Virus record (IMG/VR): IMGVR_UViG_3300045911_000704
Span: 1-33,714 of that record
Length of the DNA: 33,714 nucleotides
DNA from: a virus
Reading direction: 5' to 3' (one strand)
Shown here: positions 15,437-23,560 of the stretch, piece by piece
Numbering within the stretch: the stretch's first letter is position 1
Layout: the number at the start of each line of letters is the position of its first letter
Program-made: the position numbers and the translations under genes
Notes under the pieces: generated by a model
The model's database searches: none
What the model saw: the letters and a program-made list of their open reading frames with translations, nothing else
Told to the model about the DNA's origin: nothing

Positions 15437-15904
15437 ATGGCGAGATATCCCATTGACTTCGACATCTTGCAGAAGGGCCAGTTGTTGACCGCGGAGTTTC
15501 TGGAAAACGCCTGCGGCCACCAGCGCGGCACGACGAAGTACGAGTTCTTCTGCATGACCCTGGCGCAGATGATCTTTGCGGAGACCGGCTTCACGGCGAA
15601 ACGGTCGGGGGACGACTTGCGCATCCTCACAGATTCGGAGGCCGCGCAATACAACGCCCGGCGCGTAGAACAGCATGTGCGAGGAGTGTTCCAGCGCTTC
15701 GAAATGCTGGCCTCGGTTGACATGGCCGCCCTCGGCGCGGACGAGAGGCGGGAGTACGAGCGCCAGCTTCTTAACAAAGGCCGCTACGTGCAGGCGCTGG
15801 TGACCGTCAAGCGGCGGCATCAGCTGGAGGGCCACGCCAGAACGGTCCCCGGTCTGCCTGGCGTCCAAGCAGGCAAAACGCAAGACAAGGAAGGACAGCA
15901 ATGA
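15437..15904 (+). CDS. Hypothetical phage protein (155 aa)
   Basis: ATG 15437 has GGAAC just upstream in the repeated leader. The protein starts with a hydrophobic-basic segment (MARYPIDFDILQKGQ). A helical stretch (YEFFCMTLAQMIFAETGFTAK) and a charged helical middle (YNARRVEQHVRGVFQRFEML) follow, with a low-complexity tail. I recognise no family. The stop overlaps the next start (ATGA), so it is coupled to the coiled-coil protein downstream. Confidence 0.72.
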   Translation: MARYPIDFDILQKGQLLTAEFLENACGHQRGTTKYEFFCMTLAQMIFAETGFTAKRSGDDLRILTDSEAAQYNARRVEQHVRGVFQRFEMLASVDMAALGADERREYERQLLNKGRYVQALVTVKRRHQLEGHARTVPGLPGVQAGKTQDKEGQQ

Positions 15905-16296
15905 ACTCCGAACAACTGAAACGCTTCGTCGCTCTGGAAGAGCGGCGCAAGGAACTGGAAGGCGAGATCGACAGAATCAAGGCCGAGGCCGCGGCACTGG
16001 AGTCGGTCCTTATGCCGCAGTTTGAGCAGGAGGGCGTCGAGCGGATTTCAATCGACGGCCGTACGGTCTTCATCGAACGGCGCTTGTGGGCGTCCGCCAG
16101 AAACGGCGATAAGCAGGCCCTCTGCAAGGCGCTCAAACGTGCCCGCCTCTCGGAATTCGTACAGGAAACATTCAACTCGCAGAGCCTTTCGGCCCTGGTC
16201 CGTGAATGGGACCGCGACGGCAGGCCCATGCCACCGAGTCTGCGGGAGGTGTTGGAAGTAAGTGAGGTTTTCAAACTCAGAACAAGGAGAAGCTGA
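15901..16296 (+). CDS. Small coiled-coil phage protein (131 aa)
   Basis: The N-terminal 40 residues form a coiled coil (EQLKRFVALEERRKELEGEI onward). A short beta hairpin (RISIDGRTVFIERRLW) and a helical C-terminus follow. The layout resembles small phage proteins encoded near recombination genes, but I cannot assign a family. It is coupled to the gene before it (ATGA) and ends 2 bases before the next gene. Confidence 0.72.
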   Translation: MNSEQLKRFVALEERRKELEGEIDRIKAEAAALESVLMPQFEQEGVERISIDGRTVFIERRLWASARNGDKQALCKALKRARLSEFVQETFNSQSLSALVREWDRDGRPMPPSLREVLEVSEVFKLRTRRS

Positions 16297-16298
16297 CC

Positions 16299-17051
16299 AT
16301 GGCAAGCAAGGAAGTCATCAAGAAAAACCAGGAAGCGGCGATCAGCCCGTTCGTCGTATTCCAGACGCCGGTCGCGGAGATCCGCGACGCGGTGGCGGCC
16401 AACCTCGGAGACAGCGGCATGAGCGCCACCGACTTCGAGCGCATCAAGATTCCGGCGGGAGGCGGTACGGCCTGGACGCTGCAAACGCTCGACGGCGAGG
16501 AGATGGTGAAGGAACTCGCGGGCATCATCGTCGCCTGGCGTGACACGCGCGCCTACTGGAGCGTGCCGCTCGAGCAGTCGGACGGGAACATGCCTCCGGA
16601 CTGCTACTCGCTCGACGCGCGCACCGGTACCGGCAAGCCGGGTGGCGACTGTCACAAGTGCCCCTTTGCCCAGTTCGGCAGCGACCCGAAGGGCGAGGGC
16701 CAGGCCTGCAAGCTGGTGCGCCAGTTGTTCTTCGTGCGAGAGGAGAACCTGCTGCCCGAGATCGTGAGCCTGCCCGCGAGCTCGGTCAAGCCGGCGCGGC
16801 AGTACTTCATGCGCCTCGCGTCGAAGGCCGTGCCCTGCTACGGCCTGATCACGAAGATCGGCCTCGAGAAGACGAAGAACGCGCAGGGCATCGTGTACTC
16901 GCGGGCGACATTCACCTCCAGCGGCCGGCTCTCGCCCGAACAGGCCGCGCGCATCAAGGAGTACGCCGCGATGCTCAAGCCGTTCCTCGAGTCGGCGCCC
17001 TCGGCTCCCACGGCGAAAGATGTCCAGCACGGTGAAGGCGAAATCATCTGA
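16299..17051 (+). CDS. Phage protein with four-cysteine cluster (possible metal or DNA-binding)
   Basis: In this 250-residue protein C102, C118, C121 and C137 form a C-x15-C-x2-C-x15-C arrangement (GGDCHKCPFAQFG in the middle), which suggests a bound zinc or iron-sulfur centre. The N-terminal part is acidic and helical. The region after the cluster carries basic and aromatic residues (RQLFFVREENLLPE, ARQYFMRLASK). Such layouts occur in phage single-strand-binding or recombination accessory proteins, but I cannot name the family. A strong AAGGAGA precedes the ATG. It sits directly upstream of the primase-helicase, 23 bases away. Confidence 0.75.
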   Translation: MASKEVIKKNQEAAISPFVVFQTPVAEIRDAVAANLGDSGMSATDFERIKIPAGGGTAWTLQTLDGEEMVKELAGIIVAWRDTRAYWSVPLEQSDGNMPPDCYSLDARTGTGKPGGDCHKCPFAQFGSDPKGEGQACKLVRQLFFVREENLLPEIVSLPASSVKPARQYFMRLASKAVPCYGLITKIGLEKTKNAQGIVYSRATFTSSGRLSPEQAARIKEYAAMLKPFLESAPSAPTAKDVQHGEGEII

Positions 17052-17074
17052 CACGGCCGGCGCGGGGAGGAAGC

Positions 17075-19642
17075 ATGGAGGTCGGCGAACTGGCCATCCG
17101 GCAATTTATCGAGCGGGTTCACGGCCCCGAGCCACAAGGGTGGCTCGTGGTGTGGACCCGCCAGGACAAGGCATCGAGGGCGTTTCGTCTCGCGCAAGAG
17201 GGCGCCCTCGATGCCGCAGTCGCCTATTGCGCGGATCGTGCCTCGCGGCAGGACGTCTACGCCGCCGTCGGATTGCAGCGGGAGGCGCCGGAACATGGCA
17301 GCCGCGGCAAGGAAGCTGGTGTCGTGTCGGTACCCGGCGTGTGGGCCGACATCGACATCGGCGGCGCGGCGCACAAGGCGAAGGAGCTTCCCGGCAGCGA
17401 GGAAGAAGCGCTGTCTCTGGTAGATGCCGTCGGACTCCCGCCGTCGGTCATCGTGCGCAGCGGCTTCGGGCTCCAAGTGTACTGGCTCTTCCGGGAGCCG
17501 TTCGTCATCGAGACGGAGGCCGAACGGCGAGAACTGAAATCACTCTCGCGGCGTTTCCAGCAGATGCTTCGCTTGCAGGCGCGTGCGCGGGGCTGGACCA
17601 TCGACCCGACCGCCGATCTCTGCCGCGTTTTGCGCGTGCCGGGAACCTTCAACCGCAAGATCCCCGGCGACGTGCGCCCGGTGACCGCCGAGTACTTCGA
17701 CCGGGCCTACTGCGTGGACGACATCGCCGAGGTCCTTTGCGGGCTCGATGATCCCGGCGAGCCCGCGCCCAGCCAGCCGCCACCGGACCTGCCGCCGGCC
17801 AAACTACCGCCCATCCTCGACGGTTGCGCCTGGATGCGCCACTGCCGGGACGACGCGGCGACGCTTCCGGAACCCGAGTGGTACCGGATGCTGACGGTCG
17901 TCGCCCGGTGCGAAGATGCCGAGCGCTGGGCGCACGAGCTGAGCCAGCCGCACCCGAAGTATTCGCGGCGCGAGACTCAGCGGAAGCTGAAGCAGGCATC
18001 CAGCGAGCAGGTGGCTCCCGTCACCTGCGCCTACGTCGAATCCGACCTCGGCGGCGCACGGTTTTGCGATGCTTGCCTGTTCCGCGGCAACGTGAACTCG
18101 CCCATCGCGATCGGACGGCTGGAGGTGGACGGCGAAGCCGGCGAGTCCGGGCCGCCCGACGATGGGGAACCAGAGGACGGAGACGAATCCGATCCGCCGC
18201 CCCCGGCGGTCACGGCCGCCGCCTCCCAGATTGAGCACTACACGGATCTCGGCAACGCCAAACGCTTCGCCGCCCGGTACCGCGACCGGCTCCTGTACTG
18301 CGAGAAGTGGACCCGCTGGTTCGATTGGGACAACATGCGCTGGCGCGACGACGAGACGCTCGAGGTCTACCGCCTGGCCGGACTACTGATCCGGAGCCTG
18401 TACCCGCTTGCCAAGCGAATCCGCGACGACGAAGAGCGGCAGGCCTTCCTGAAACACTTGGCGCGGTCCGAATCCTTCCGGGCGCAGACCGCCATGATCA
18501 ACCTTGCCAAGGCCGACCCAGCCTTCGCGGTCCGGCCCGGCGACCTGGACCGTGACCCGTGGCTGCTGACCATCGAGAACGGCACGCTCGATCTGCGCAC
18601 CGGCACGCTGCGCCCGCACGATCAGCGGGACCGCATCACCAAGCTGGCGCCGGTCCGCTTCGATCCCACGGCATCCTGCCCCAACTGGCTTGAGTTCCTG
18701 CACATGGTCATGGGCGGCAATCAGCGGCTGGTCTCGTTTCTCCAGCGCGCCTTCGGCTGCTGCCTCACGGGGATCACCTCGGACAAAGCCATGTTCATCC
18801 TCTACGGGGCGAGCGGCGACAACGGCAAGTCGACCATGGTCGACGTCATCCAACTGCTGCTCGGCGACTACGCCGTGCGCACGCCCACCGAAACCTTCCT
18901 GCGCAAAAAGGACGGAGCGATTCCGAACGATGTCGCCAAACTCAAAGGCGCCCGCTTCGTGTGGGCCTCCGAAAATGAGCGCGGCTCGCGGCTGTCGGAG
19001 TCGCTGATCAAGGAGATGACCGGGGGCGACAAGCTCTCGGCGCGATTCATGCGGGGCGAGTTCTTCGAGTTCTACCCGGAGTTCAAGCCGTGGCTGGCCA
19101 CCAATCACAAGCCGCAGGTGCGCGGCGACCGCGCGCTGTGGAACCGTCTAAAGCTGATCCCCTTCCACGTAACGATCCCCAAGGAGCGCCAGAAGCCGCG
19201 CCACGAGGTGATGGCGATGTTCCGGCGGGAGATTTCGGGGATCTTGAACTGGGCGCTGGAGGGGTGCCTCGAATGGCAGCGCAACGGCCTGGGCGTCCCG
19301 GAGGAGGTGTTGGCAGCCACGCGCGAGTACGAGGCCGAACAGGATACCTTCGCGATGTTCCTCGAAGAGAAATGCGTGCGGGCGCCCAACGCGCGCGTGC
19401 TGTCGCTGGCACTGTACCGCGAGTACAAGTCCTGGGCCGAGCAGTACGGCGAGTCGCCCGTCAGCCACAAGATGTTCGCCTCGTTCATGAGCGAACGGGG
19501 GTTCGAGAAGACCAAAACCATGAAAGGCGCGCTGTACTCCGGCGTGGGTTTGCGTACCGAGGACCACTACGACACACCGCGCAGTTCATCGCCGCCACGG
19601 CAAACTCACCTGGTCCACGAGGAAGAAGGGGAGGAAGTGTGA
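17075..19642 (+). CDS. Phage primase-helicase (D5/P4-type)
   Basis: The 855-residue two-part replication protein joins an N-terminal primase-polymerase-like region (about 1-215) to a C-terminal superfamily 3-type helicase. The N-terminal part has acidic ADIDIGG (91-97), SGFGLQVYWLF (129-139) and basic RVLRVPGTFNRK (184-195), as in RepB/prim-pol enzymes. A middle segment has C318, C331 and C334, probably metal-binding, then an acidic linker (355-375). The helicase shows Walker A GASGDNGKST (578-587), the Walker B-like strand RFVWASENE (627-635) and sensor WLATNHKP (673-680). GGGGAGGAAGC precedes the ATG. The iteron region begins at its stop codon, as expected for an initiator-linked origin. 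Confidence 0.94.
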   Translation: MEVGELAIRQFIERVHGPEPQGWLVVWTRQDKASRAFRLAQEGALDAAVAYCADRASRQDVYAAVGLQREAPEHGSRGKEAGVVSVPGVWADIDIGGAAHKAKELPGSEEEALSLVDAVGLPPSVIVRSGFGLQVYWLFREPFVIETEAERRELKSLSRRFQQMLRLQARARGWTIDPTADLCRVLRVPGTFNRKIPGDVRPVTAEYFDRAYCVDDIAEVLCGLDDPGEPAPSQPPPDLPPAKLPPILDGCAWMRHCRDDAATLPEPEWYRMLTVVARCEDAERWAHELSQPHPKYSRRETQRKLKQASSEQVAPVTCAYVESDLGGARFCDACLFRGNVNSPIAIGRLEVDGEAGESGPPDDGEPEDGDESDPPPPAVTAAASQIEHYTDLGNAKRFAARYRDRLLYCEKWTRWFDWDNMRWRDDETLEVYRLAGLLIRSLYPLAKRIRDDEERQAFLKHLARSESFRAQTAMINLAKADPAFAVRPGDLDRDPWLLTIENGTLDLRTGTLRPHDQRDRITKLAPVRFDPTASCPNWLEFLHMVMGGNQRLVSFLQRAFGCCLTGITSDKAMFILYGASGDNGKSTMVDVIQLLLGDYAVRTPTETFLRKKDGAIPNDVAKLKGARFVWASENERGSRLSESLIKEMTGGDKLSARFMRGEFFEFYPEFKPWLATNHKPQVRGDRALWNRLKLIPFHVTIPKERQKPRHEVMAMFRREISGILNWALEGCLEWQRNGLGVPEEVLAATREYEAEQDTFAMFLEEKCVRAPNARVLSLALYREYKSWAEQYGESPVSHKMFASFMSERGFEKTKTMKGALYSGVGLRTEDHYDTPRSSSPPRQTHLVHEEEGEEV

Positions 19643-19885
19643 TGACGGATCCGTCATGTCTTGACCAAGCAAGTGCTTTATTTTCAACAGACCATTTTGG
19701 ATATGACGGGTTATGACGGATAGACCCTATTATCCGCCTATACGCAAAGAAGAACCCATGCCCTTATACACGTATAGAGCTTATATAGGAAAACCCGTCA
19801 TAACCCGTCATATCTGTCATTGTTCGCCGCATCTTATTGCGAAAAAGACAGTTATGACCATGACGGATTCAGCGCAATCCGTCAT
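19642..19885. other. Putative replication origin: ATGACGG iterons
   Basis: Eight exact copies of ATGACGG (either strand) fall in 244 bases. A 16-base perfect palindrome of two copies lies at 19642-19657. Two tandem 10-base repeats (ATGACGGGTT, then a variant) lie at 19703-19722. Two tandem inverse copies AACCCGTCAT lie at 19792-19811, with a degenerate third to 19820. A perfect pair ATGACGGATT-N6-AATCCGTCAT lies at 19860-19885. Between them, 19723-19791 is AT-richer than its surroundings. No gene is convincing here. Position just after the primase-helicase fits an origin. Confidence 0.7.
19764..19772 (+). promoter_or_regulatory. Near-consensus DnaA box
   Basis: TTATACACG matches the DnaA box TTATNCACA at every position but the last. 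It lies in the AT-richer centre between the two inverted iteron clusters, and supports an origin. A single box with one mismatch could be chance. Confidence 0.45.
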
Positions 19886-19896
19886 AGGGGGCGGTC

Positions 19897-20343
19897 GTGG
19901 ACGTTGAAGCCGTTCTGGACCGCCTGATGGAGGCCGGGGTCTCGGTCTGGCTGGACGACGAGGGCAAACTGCGGATCGACAAGGGCGCGCCGGAGGAGAT
20001 CAAGCAGCTCGTGCGCGAGCACAAGCAGGAGGTGATCGACGTGCGCCGGGCGCAGGACTTCATGAACCGCGCCGGCATCCGGATCATTCGCCTGCCGCTG
20101 GGCCATCTTGCCCTGGCCTATCCGCCGCGCACCGACATGGGCGAGCTTCGATGGGCGGCGCGCATTCTTCACATGGAGTCTATGCCGCTGGTCATCAACG
20201 ACGAGGGGCTCGAGTGGATCAGCCCCGAAGAGTGGCGGCGCCGACAAGTCGCTAGGATCTGCGAAGAGTACCGGCGCGAGCGGCTGAGGAAAACGGCGAC
20301 GGATGCCGCCGAGCAGCCCATGCCTCGGAGGCGGCGGGCATGA
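19897..20343 (+). CDS. Phage protein with TubC_N-like docking domain
   Basis: The GTG start at 19897 has GGGGG just upstream. Residues about 1-50 (VEAVLDRLMEAGVSVWLDDEGKLRI, then EEIKQLVREHKQEVID) match the TubC N-terminal docking-domain pattern, a short helix-strand fold that mediates protein-protein contacts and also occurs in many phage and plasmid replication proteins. The rest is strand-rich and ends in a basic tail. Its stop overlaps the nuclease start (ATGA). It may bring the nuclease or primase to a partner; no catalytic motif is seen. Confidence 0.8.
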   Translation: MDVEAVLDRLMEAGVSVWLDDEGKLRIDKGAPEEIKQLVREHKQEVIDVRRAQDFMNRAGIRIIRLPLGHLALAYPPRTDMGELRWAARILHMESMPLVINDEGLEWISPEEWRRRQVARICEEYRRERLRKTATDAAEQPMPRRRRA

Positions 20344-20630
20344 CGACCGAACGTGCGATCGTCAAGGCGATCCTGGCCTACCTGAACGGTCTCCCTGGGT
20401 GCCTGGCGCGCAAGCGTTGGGGCCGTGGCATGGGCGTGGCGGGCGACCCTGACATCGACGCCTGCATCCGCGGCCGCAGCGTGCAACTCGAGGTGAAGCG
20501 CCCGGGCGAGAAACCGACTGCGCTGCAGGCGAAGCGGCTGGAGGAGTGGCGAAAGGCGGGCGCGCTCGCTGCCGTGGTCAGCAGCGTGGAGGAAGTGAAG
20601 TCGCTCTTGGCGGAGGTGGACCTGCGATGA
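20340..20630 (+). CDS. VRR-NUC domain nuclease
   Basis: The compact 96-residue PD-(D/E)xK nuclease has motif GDPDID (35-40), catalytic E51-x-K53 in LEVKRPG and Q63 in the following helix, the standard VRR-NUC arrangement. It is about the usual size of stand-alone phage members. Such proteins are thought to be junction-resolving or restriction-like nucleases, and some act with phage helicases. It is coupled on both sides by 4-base overlaps (ATGA). Confidence 0.92.
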   Translation: MTTERAIVKAILAYLNGLPGCLARKRWGRGMGVAGDPDIDACIRGRSVQLEVKRPGEKPTALQAKRLEEWRKAGALAAVVSSVEEVKSLLAEVDLR

Positions 20631-21094
20631 CAGCGCTCGAGTTCGTATTCCGGTCGACCGAGGTGGCCAGGATCGCGGAAGTGAGCCTTCGGCAACTCCA
20701 GATCTGGGAAGAGAAGAGGGTCGCGGTCGCCTCGCGGCGTGGCCGGGTCCGGATCTACGATGCGACCCAAGCGCTGTTCGTCGTCGTCTGCGCGGAACTG
20801 CGCCGCCGCGGGCTGTCGTTCCAGCGGCTGCAACGGGTGGCTGCCGAGATGCGGCGGATCCTGGTCGACCACCGCGTCGTGGAGATGGCCGGTCATCGCC
20901 AGGTTTTCCTGCTCACGGACGGGCGCCGCGTCCAGTTCGCCGACTCTCCAAACAAAACCTGCGAACTTGTTTCAAACCTTTTCCGGCCATTCATCTGTGT
21001 GAACGTCTCCGATTGCCTGCAACGGATTCAGAATGCAGCGCTTACGGAAAACCTTCGCGAGTCTTGTTCGACCACGCGCTCTGCCGCAAAATAG
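20627..21094 (+). CDS. MerR-like helix-turn-helix regulator
   Basis: The 155-residue protein begins with a MerR-type winged helix (STEVARIAEVSLRQLQIWEEK, 10-30; then a wing RRGRVRIYDATQAL, 37-50). A helical region that could mediate dimerisation follows (FVVVCAELRRRGLSFQRL), then a short C-terminal part. No effector-binding domain is visible. The start ATG 20627 overlaps the VRR-NUC stop. A late-gene or early-gene regulator is plausible, since it ends the early transcription unit; this is inference. Confidence 0.82.
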   Translation: MTALEFVFRSTEVARIAEVSLRQLQIWEEKRVAVASRRGRVRIYDATQALFVVVCAELRRRGLSFQRLQRVAAEMRRILVDHRVVEMAGHRQVFLLTDGRRVQFADSPNKTCELVSNLFRPFICVNVSDCLQRIQNAALTENLRESCSTTRSAAK

Positions 21095-21225
21095 AAGCAA
21101 GCCTGGCGCCGGGACTCGCTGAACCGCCGCAGGCTCGATGGAGCGCCGGCCGCACAACGCAGCGGCGCGTTCCGATCTCCCTTGCGGGCATACCCGCAAT
21201 CCCACCTGGGCATCACACCAGAACT

Positions 21226-21552
21226 GTGCGCAAAACCATCCGCATCGAGAACCCGGTCGCCGGGTGTGGATTCACGTCGAAGAACCGCGCCAAGCGCTTT
21301 GTGGGACAGGGACGCGCCGAGTGGGTGGAGCCGGGCGTCTCGATTCGATTCATCCAGTCGGACCACCGGCACGCCTCCGCGCGGAAGTCGGCGGACACGA
21401 CCCGCTACTGGTATGAGCGCGCGGCGCACACGGGCCTCGCGCAGCTTTCGGAGTTGGCTAATCTGCCGATGATCAAGCCGCACGTGTTGCTGGGGATGGG
21501 TCGGCGCAAAGGAGCAAGCCGCCATACCTTCCTGGCGACGCAGGGAGTCTGA
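21226..21552 (+). CDS. Small hypothetical phage protein (108 aa)
   Basis: The GTG at 21226 gives a plausible start (VRKTIRIENPVAGCGFTSKNRAK). The in-frame extension upstream to 21013 would overlap the MerR-like gene and does not look coding. The pattern of an N-terminal strand, GCGFTS and KRFVGQGRAEWV resembles a small family seen in prophages next to replication genes. There is no clear Shine-Dalgarno. The C-terminus is basic. The function is unknown. Confidence 0.62.
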   Translation: MRKTIRIENPVAGCGFTSKNRAKRFVGQGRAEWVEPGVSIRFIQSDHRHASARKSADTTRYWYERAAHTGLAQLSELANLPMIKPHVLLGMGRRKGASRHTFLATQGV

Positions 21553-21579
21553 GATGCCCCCGTCTTGCGGAGTGGTAAC

Positions 21580-21604
21580 GCATCTTCGGAAATTCCGAAG
21601 ATGC
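21580..21604. repeat. 25-bp palindrome with 12-bp arms
   Basis: GCATCTTCGGAA (21580-21591) is followed after one base by its exact reverse complement (21593-21604). It stands alone in the 184-base gap between the early genes and the methyltransferase genes. No T-tract follows on either side, so an intrinsic terminator is unlikely. A protein-binding or packaging-related site is possible. The short repeats GTCGGTT (about 21691-21704) follow 90 bases on. Confidence 0.85.
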
Positions 21605-21736
21605 TAGGCAATCGTGGGTCCTTCCGGGGCGGCTCGGCCGCGGGTGGATCGGTGGCACGATTTCGCTTGCGTCACGGCTGAAAAAAGGTGGTCGGTTGTC
21701 GGTTGTCACCCGGCGTTATGAAGCCCATCCAGAACC

Positions 21737-22096
21737 ATGGCTGATTCTCCGTCCCTCCAGCCGCGATCGTTTGGGAAGATCGCGGTCTCCACGCCAGGAA
21801 CACCCGTCCGGGTGACCTCCGACACCTCGATCCGGGCTCACCGGATCCGGTTCGCCGTCGCCATCGGCGAGACGGGCCGGGTGTTCCTCGGTGTGGCGGG
21901 GATGAACAAGGCGACCGGCGCCGGCGTGGTGAAAGAGTTCTGGCCCACGGGCGCGGGCGGCGGCGTGGCCGATGAGTTGGTTCTCGAATCCGCCTCGGGC
22001 GACCTGCGGCCGTCGGACTACTTCGTCGACGCCAACACAGCCGGCGAGGGGTTGATCGTCGCCTACTGGGTCTGGGTTCCGAGCTATGGCAGTTGA
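21737..22096 (+). CDS. Hypothetical phage protein (119 aa)
   Basis: A glycine- and strand-rich protein (RVTSDTSIRAHRIRFAVA, RVFLGVAGMNKATGAGVV, VADELVLESASGDLRPSDYFVD) that reads like a small beta-barrel, the type seen in phage structural accessory proteins. ATG 21737 starts it. Its last 11 bases overlap the next gene, a methyltransferase. No family is recognised. Confidence 0.65.
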   Translation: MADSPSLQPRSFGKIAVSTPGTPVRVTSDTSIRAHRIRFAVAIGETGRVFLGVAGMNKATGAGVVKEFWPTGAGGGVADELVLESASGDLRPSDYFVDANTAGEGLIVAYWVWVPSYGS

Positions 22097-23546
22097 TCGC
22101 GTGACGCCGGCGATGGCGAAGCGCATCGAGCTGTGGCGGGTGGACCGATTGGCGCCTTACCAGCGGAACCCGCGGACGCATTCCGAGGAGCAAGTGACGC
22201 AGATCGCGGCCTCGATTGCGGAGTTCGGCTTCTGCAATCCGATCTTGGTGGACTCGCGCGATGGCATCGTGGCCGGGCACGGGCGGCTGCTGGCGGCAAA
22301 GAAACTCGGGCTCGCCGAAGTGCCGGTGATCGTGCTGGATCATTTGGGCGAGACCCAACGGCGAGCCTACTTGCTGGCTGACAACCGGTTGTCGGAGCTG
22401 GCCGGCTGGGATCACGAGTTGCTGGCGCTCGAACTGAAGGAGATTGCGGACGCCGGGTTCGACCCGACGCTCGCCGGATTCGACTCGAAGGAGGTTGACG
22501 ACTTCCTGGCGTCGCTCGAACGGGACGCTGAGCTCGAAGCCGAACAGGTCGGCGACGCCATTCCGGAGTTGCCTGCGGAGGCGGTAACGACGCCTGGAGA
22601 CCTCTGGCTGATTGGTCCCCATCGCCTTATCTGCGGGGACTGCCGCGATCGCAGCGTCATCGCGCGGCTGTTTGAGGACCAGAAAGCGAACGTCGTCATT
22701 ACGTCGCCACCCTACGCCACGCAGCGGCAGTACGATCCGTCGAGCGGGTTCGCGCCGGTCGCGCCGGAGAAATACGTCGCCTGGTTCAGGGACGTGGCGG
22801 GGGCGGTCGAATCGGTGCTCGCGCCCGACGGCTCCTACTTCCTCAACATCAAGGCTCACGCCGAGGAGGGCGAACGGCACACCTACGTGATGGACCTGGT
22901 GCTTGCGCACAAGCGGCAGTGGGGCTGGCGGTTCGTCGATGAGTTCTGCTGGCGCAAGACCGACGACGGCGTTCCCGGCGGCTGGTCGAACCGCTTCAAG
23001 AACGCCTGGGAGCCGATCTACCACTTCTCACGCGAGCGCAAGATCAAGTTCCGGCCGCGCGAAGTGGGTCACTGGTCGGACGACTGTTTCGACTACTCAC
23101 CCGATAACCCGAAATCGACTTCGGGCAGCGGGCTGCTGGGCACGGGGCCGCGCGGCGCGGCGGCCGACAAGGGCAAGAACCATGCGGCCTGGCAGACGAC
23201 GCGCCGCAACGCCAACGACCTCGAAGGCCGGCATGGCGGGCTGGCGCGCCCGTCGAATGTGATCGAGGCCAAGACCGAGTCCTCGCAAGGGAACCACTCG
23301 GCGCCGTTTCCCCGCGCGATTCCGGAGTTTTTCATCAAAGCATTCTCGGACGCCGGCGACGTGATCTTCGACCCGTTCGCGGGCAGCGGCACGACGCTGG
23401 TCGCCGCCGGGCTGCTTGAACGAGCGGGCTTCGGCATCGAGATCAGCCCGGCCTACTGCGATGTGATCCTGCGCCGACTGCAGGAGACCTTGAAGCTCAC
23501 GCCCGTGCATGCGCTGACGGGCGAACCATTTCAACCCAACACGTGA
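22086..23546 (+). CDS. ParB-domain/DNA methyltransferase fusion (SPPY type)
   Basis: The 486-residue fusion has an N-terminal ParB/sulfiredoxin-fold domain (about 15-110, with NPRTHSEEQV and VAGHGRLLAAKKLG) and a DNA methyltransferase (about 170-480). The catalytic motif IV TSPPY (206-210) comes before the AdoMet motif I DPFAGSGTT (429-437), so it is a beta-class amino-methyltransferase, acting on cytosine N4 or adenine N6. Phage enzymes of this design often modify phage DNA against restriction or regulate expression. ATG 22086 overlaps the preceding gene by 11 bases; a second ATG at 22113 is possible. All core motifs are intact. Confidence 0.92.
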   Translation: MAVDRVTPAMAKRIELWRVDRLAPYQRNPRTHSEEQVTQIAASIAEFGFCNPILVDSRDGIVAGHGRLLAAKKLGLAEVPVIVLDHLGETQRRAYLLADNRLSELAGWDHELLALELKEIADAGFDPTLAGFDSKEVDDFLASLERDAELEAEQVGDAIPELPAEAVTTPGDLWLIGPHRLICGDCRDRSVIARLFEDQKANVVITSPPYATQRQYDPSSGFAPVAPEKYVAWFRDVAGAVESVLAPDGSYFLNIKAHAEEGERHTYVMDLVLAHKRQWGWRFVDEFCWRKTDDGVPGGWSNRFKNAWEPIYHFSRERKIKFRPREVGHWSDDCFDYSPDNPKSTSGSGLLGTGPRGAAADKGKNHAAWQTTRRNANDLEGRHGGLARPSNVIEAKTESSQGNHSAPFPRAIPEFFIKAFSDAGDVIFDPFAGSGTTLVAAGLLERAGFGIEISPAYCDVILRRLQETLKLTPVHALTGEPFQPNT

Positions 23547-23560
23547 AGGAGTGAATCACC

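Noticed and set aside
19642-19885. CRISPR array
   Set aside because: The repeats are only 10 bases, occur in both orientations and have unequal spacing; no cas genes are present in the window.
19713-19907. Short open frame across the iteron region
   Set aside because: The frame is made of the repeats themselves and has no Shine-Dalgarno sequence; a replication-origin explanation fits better.
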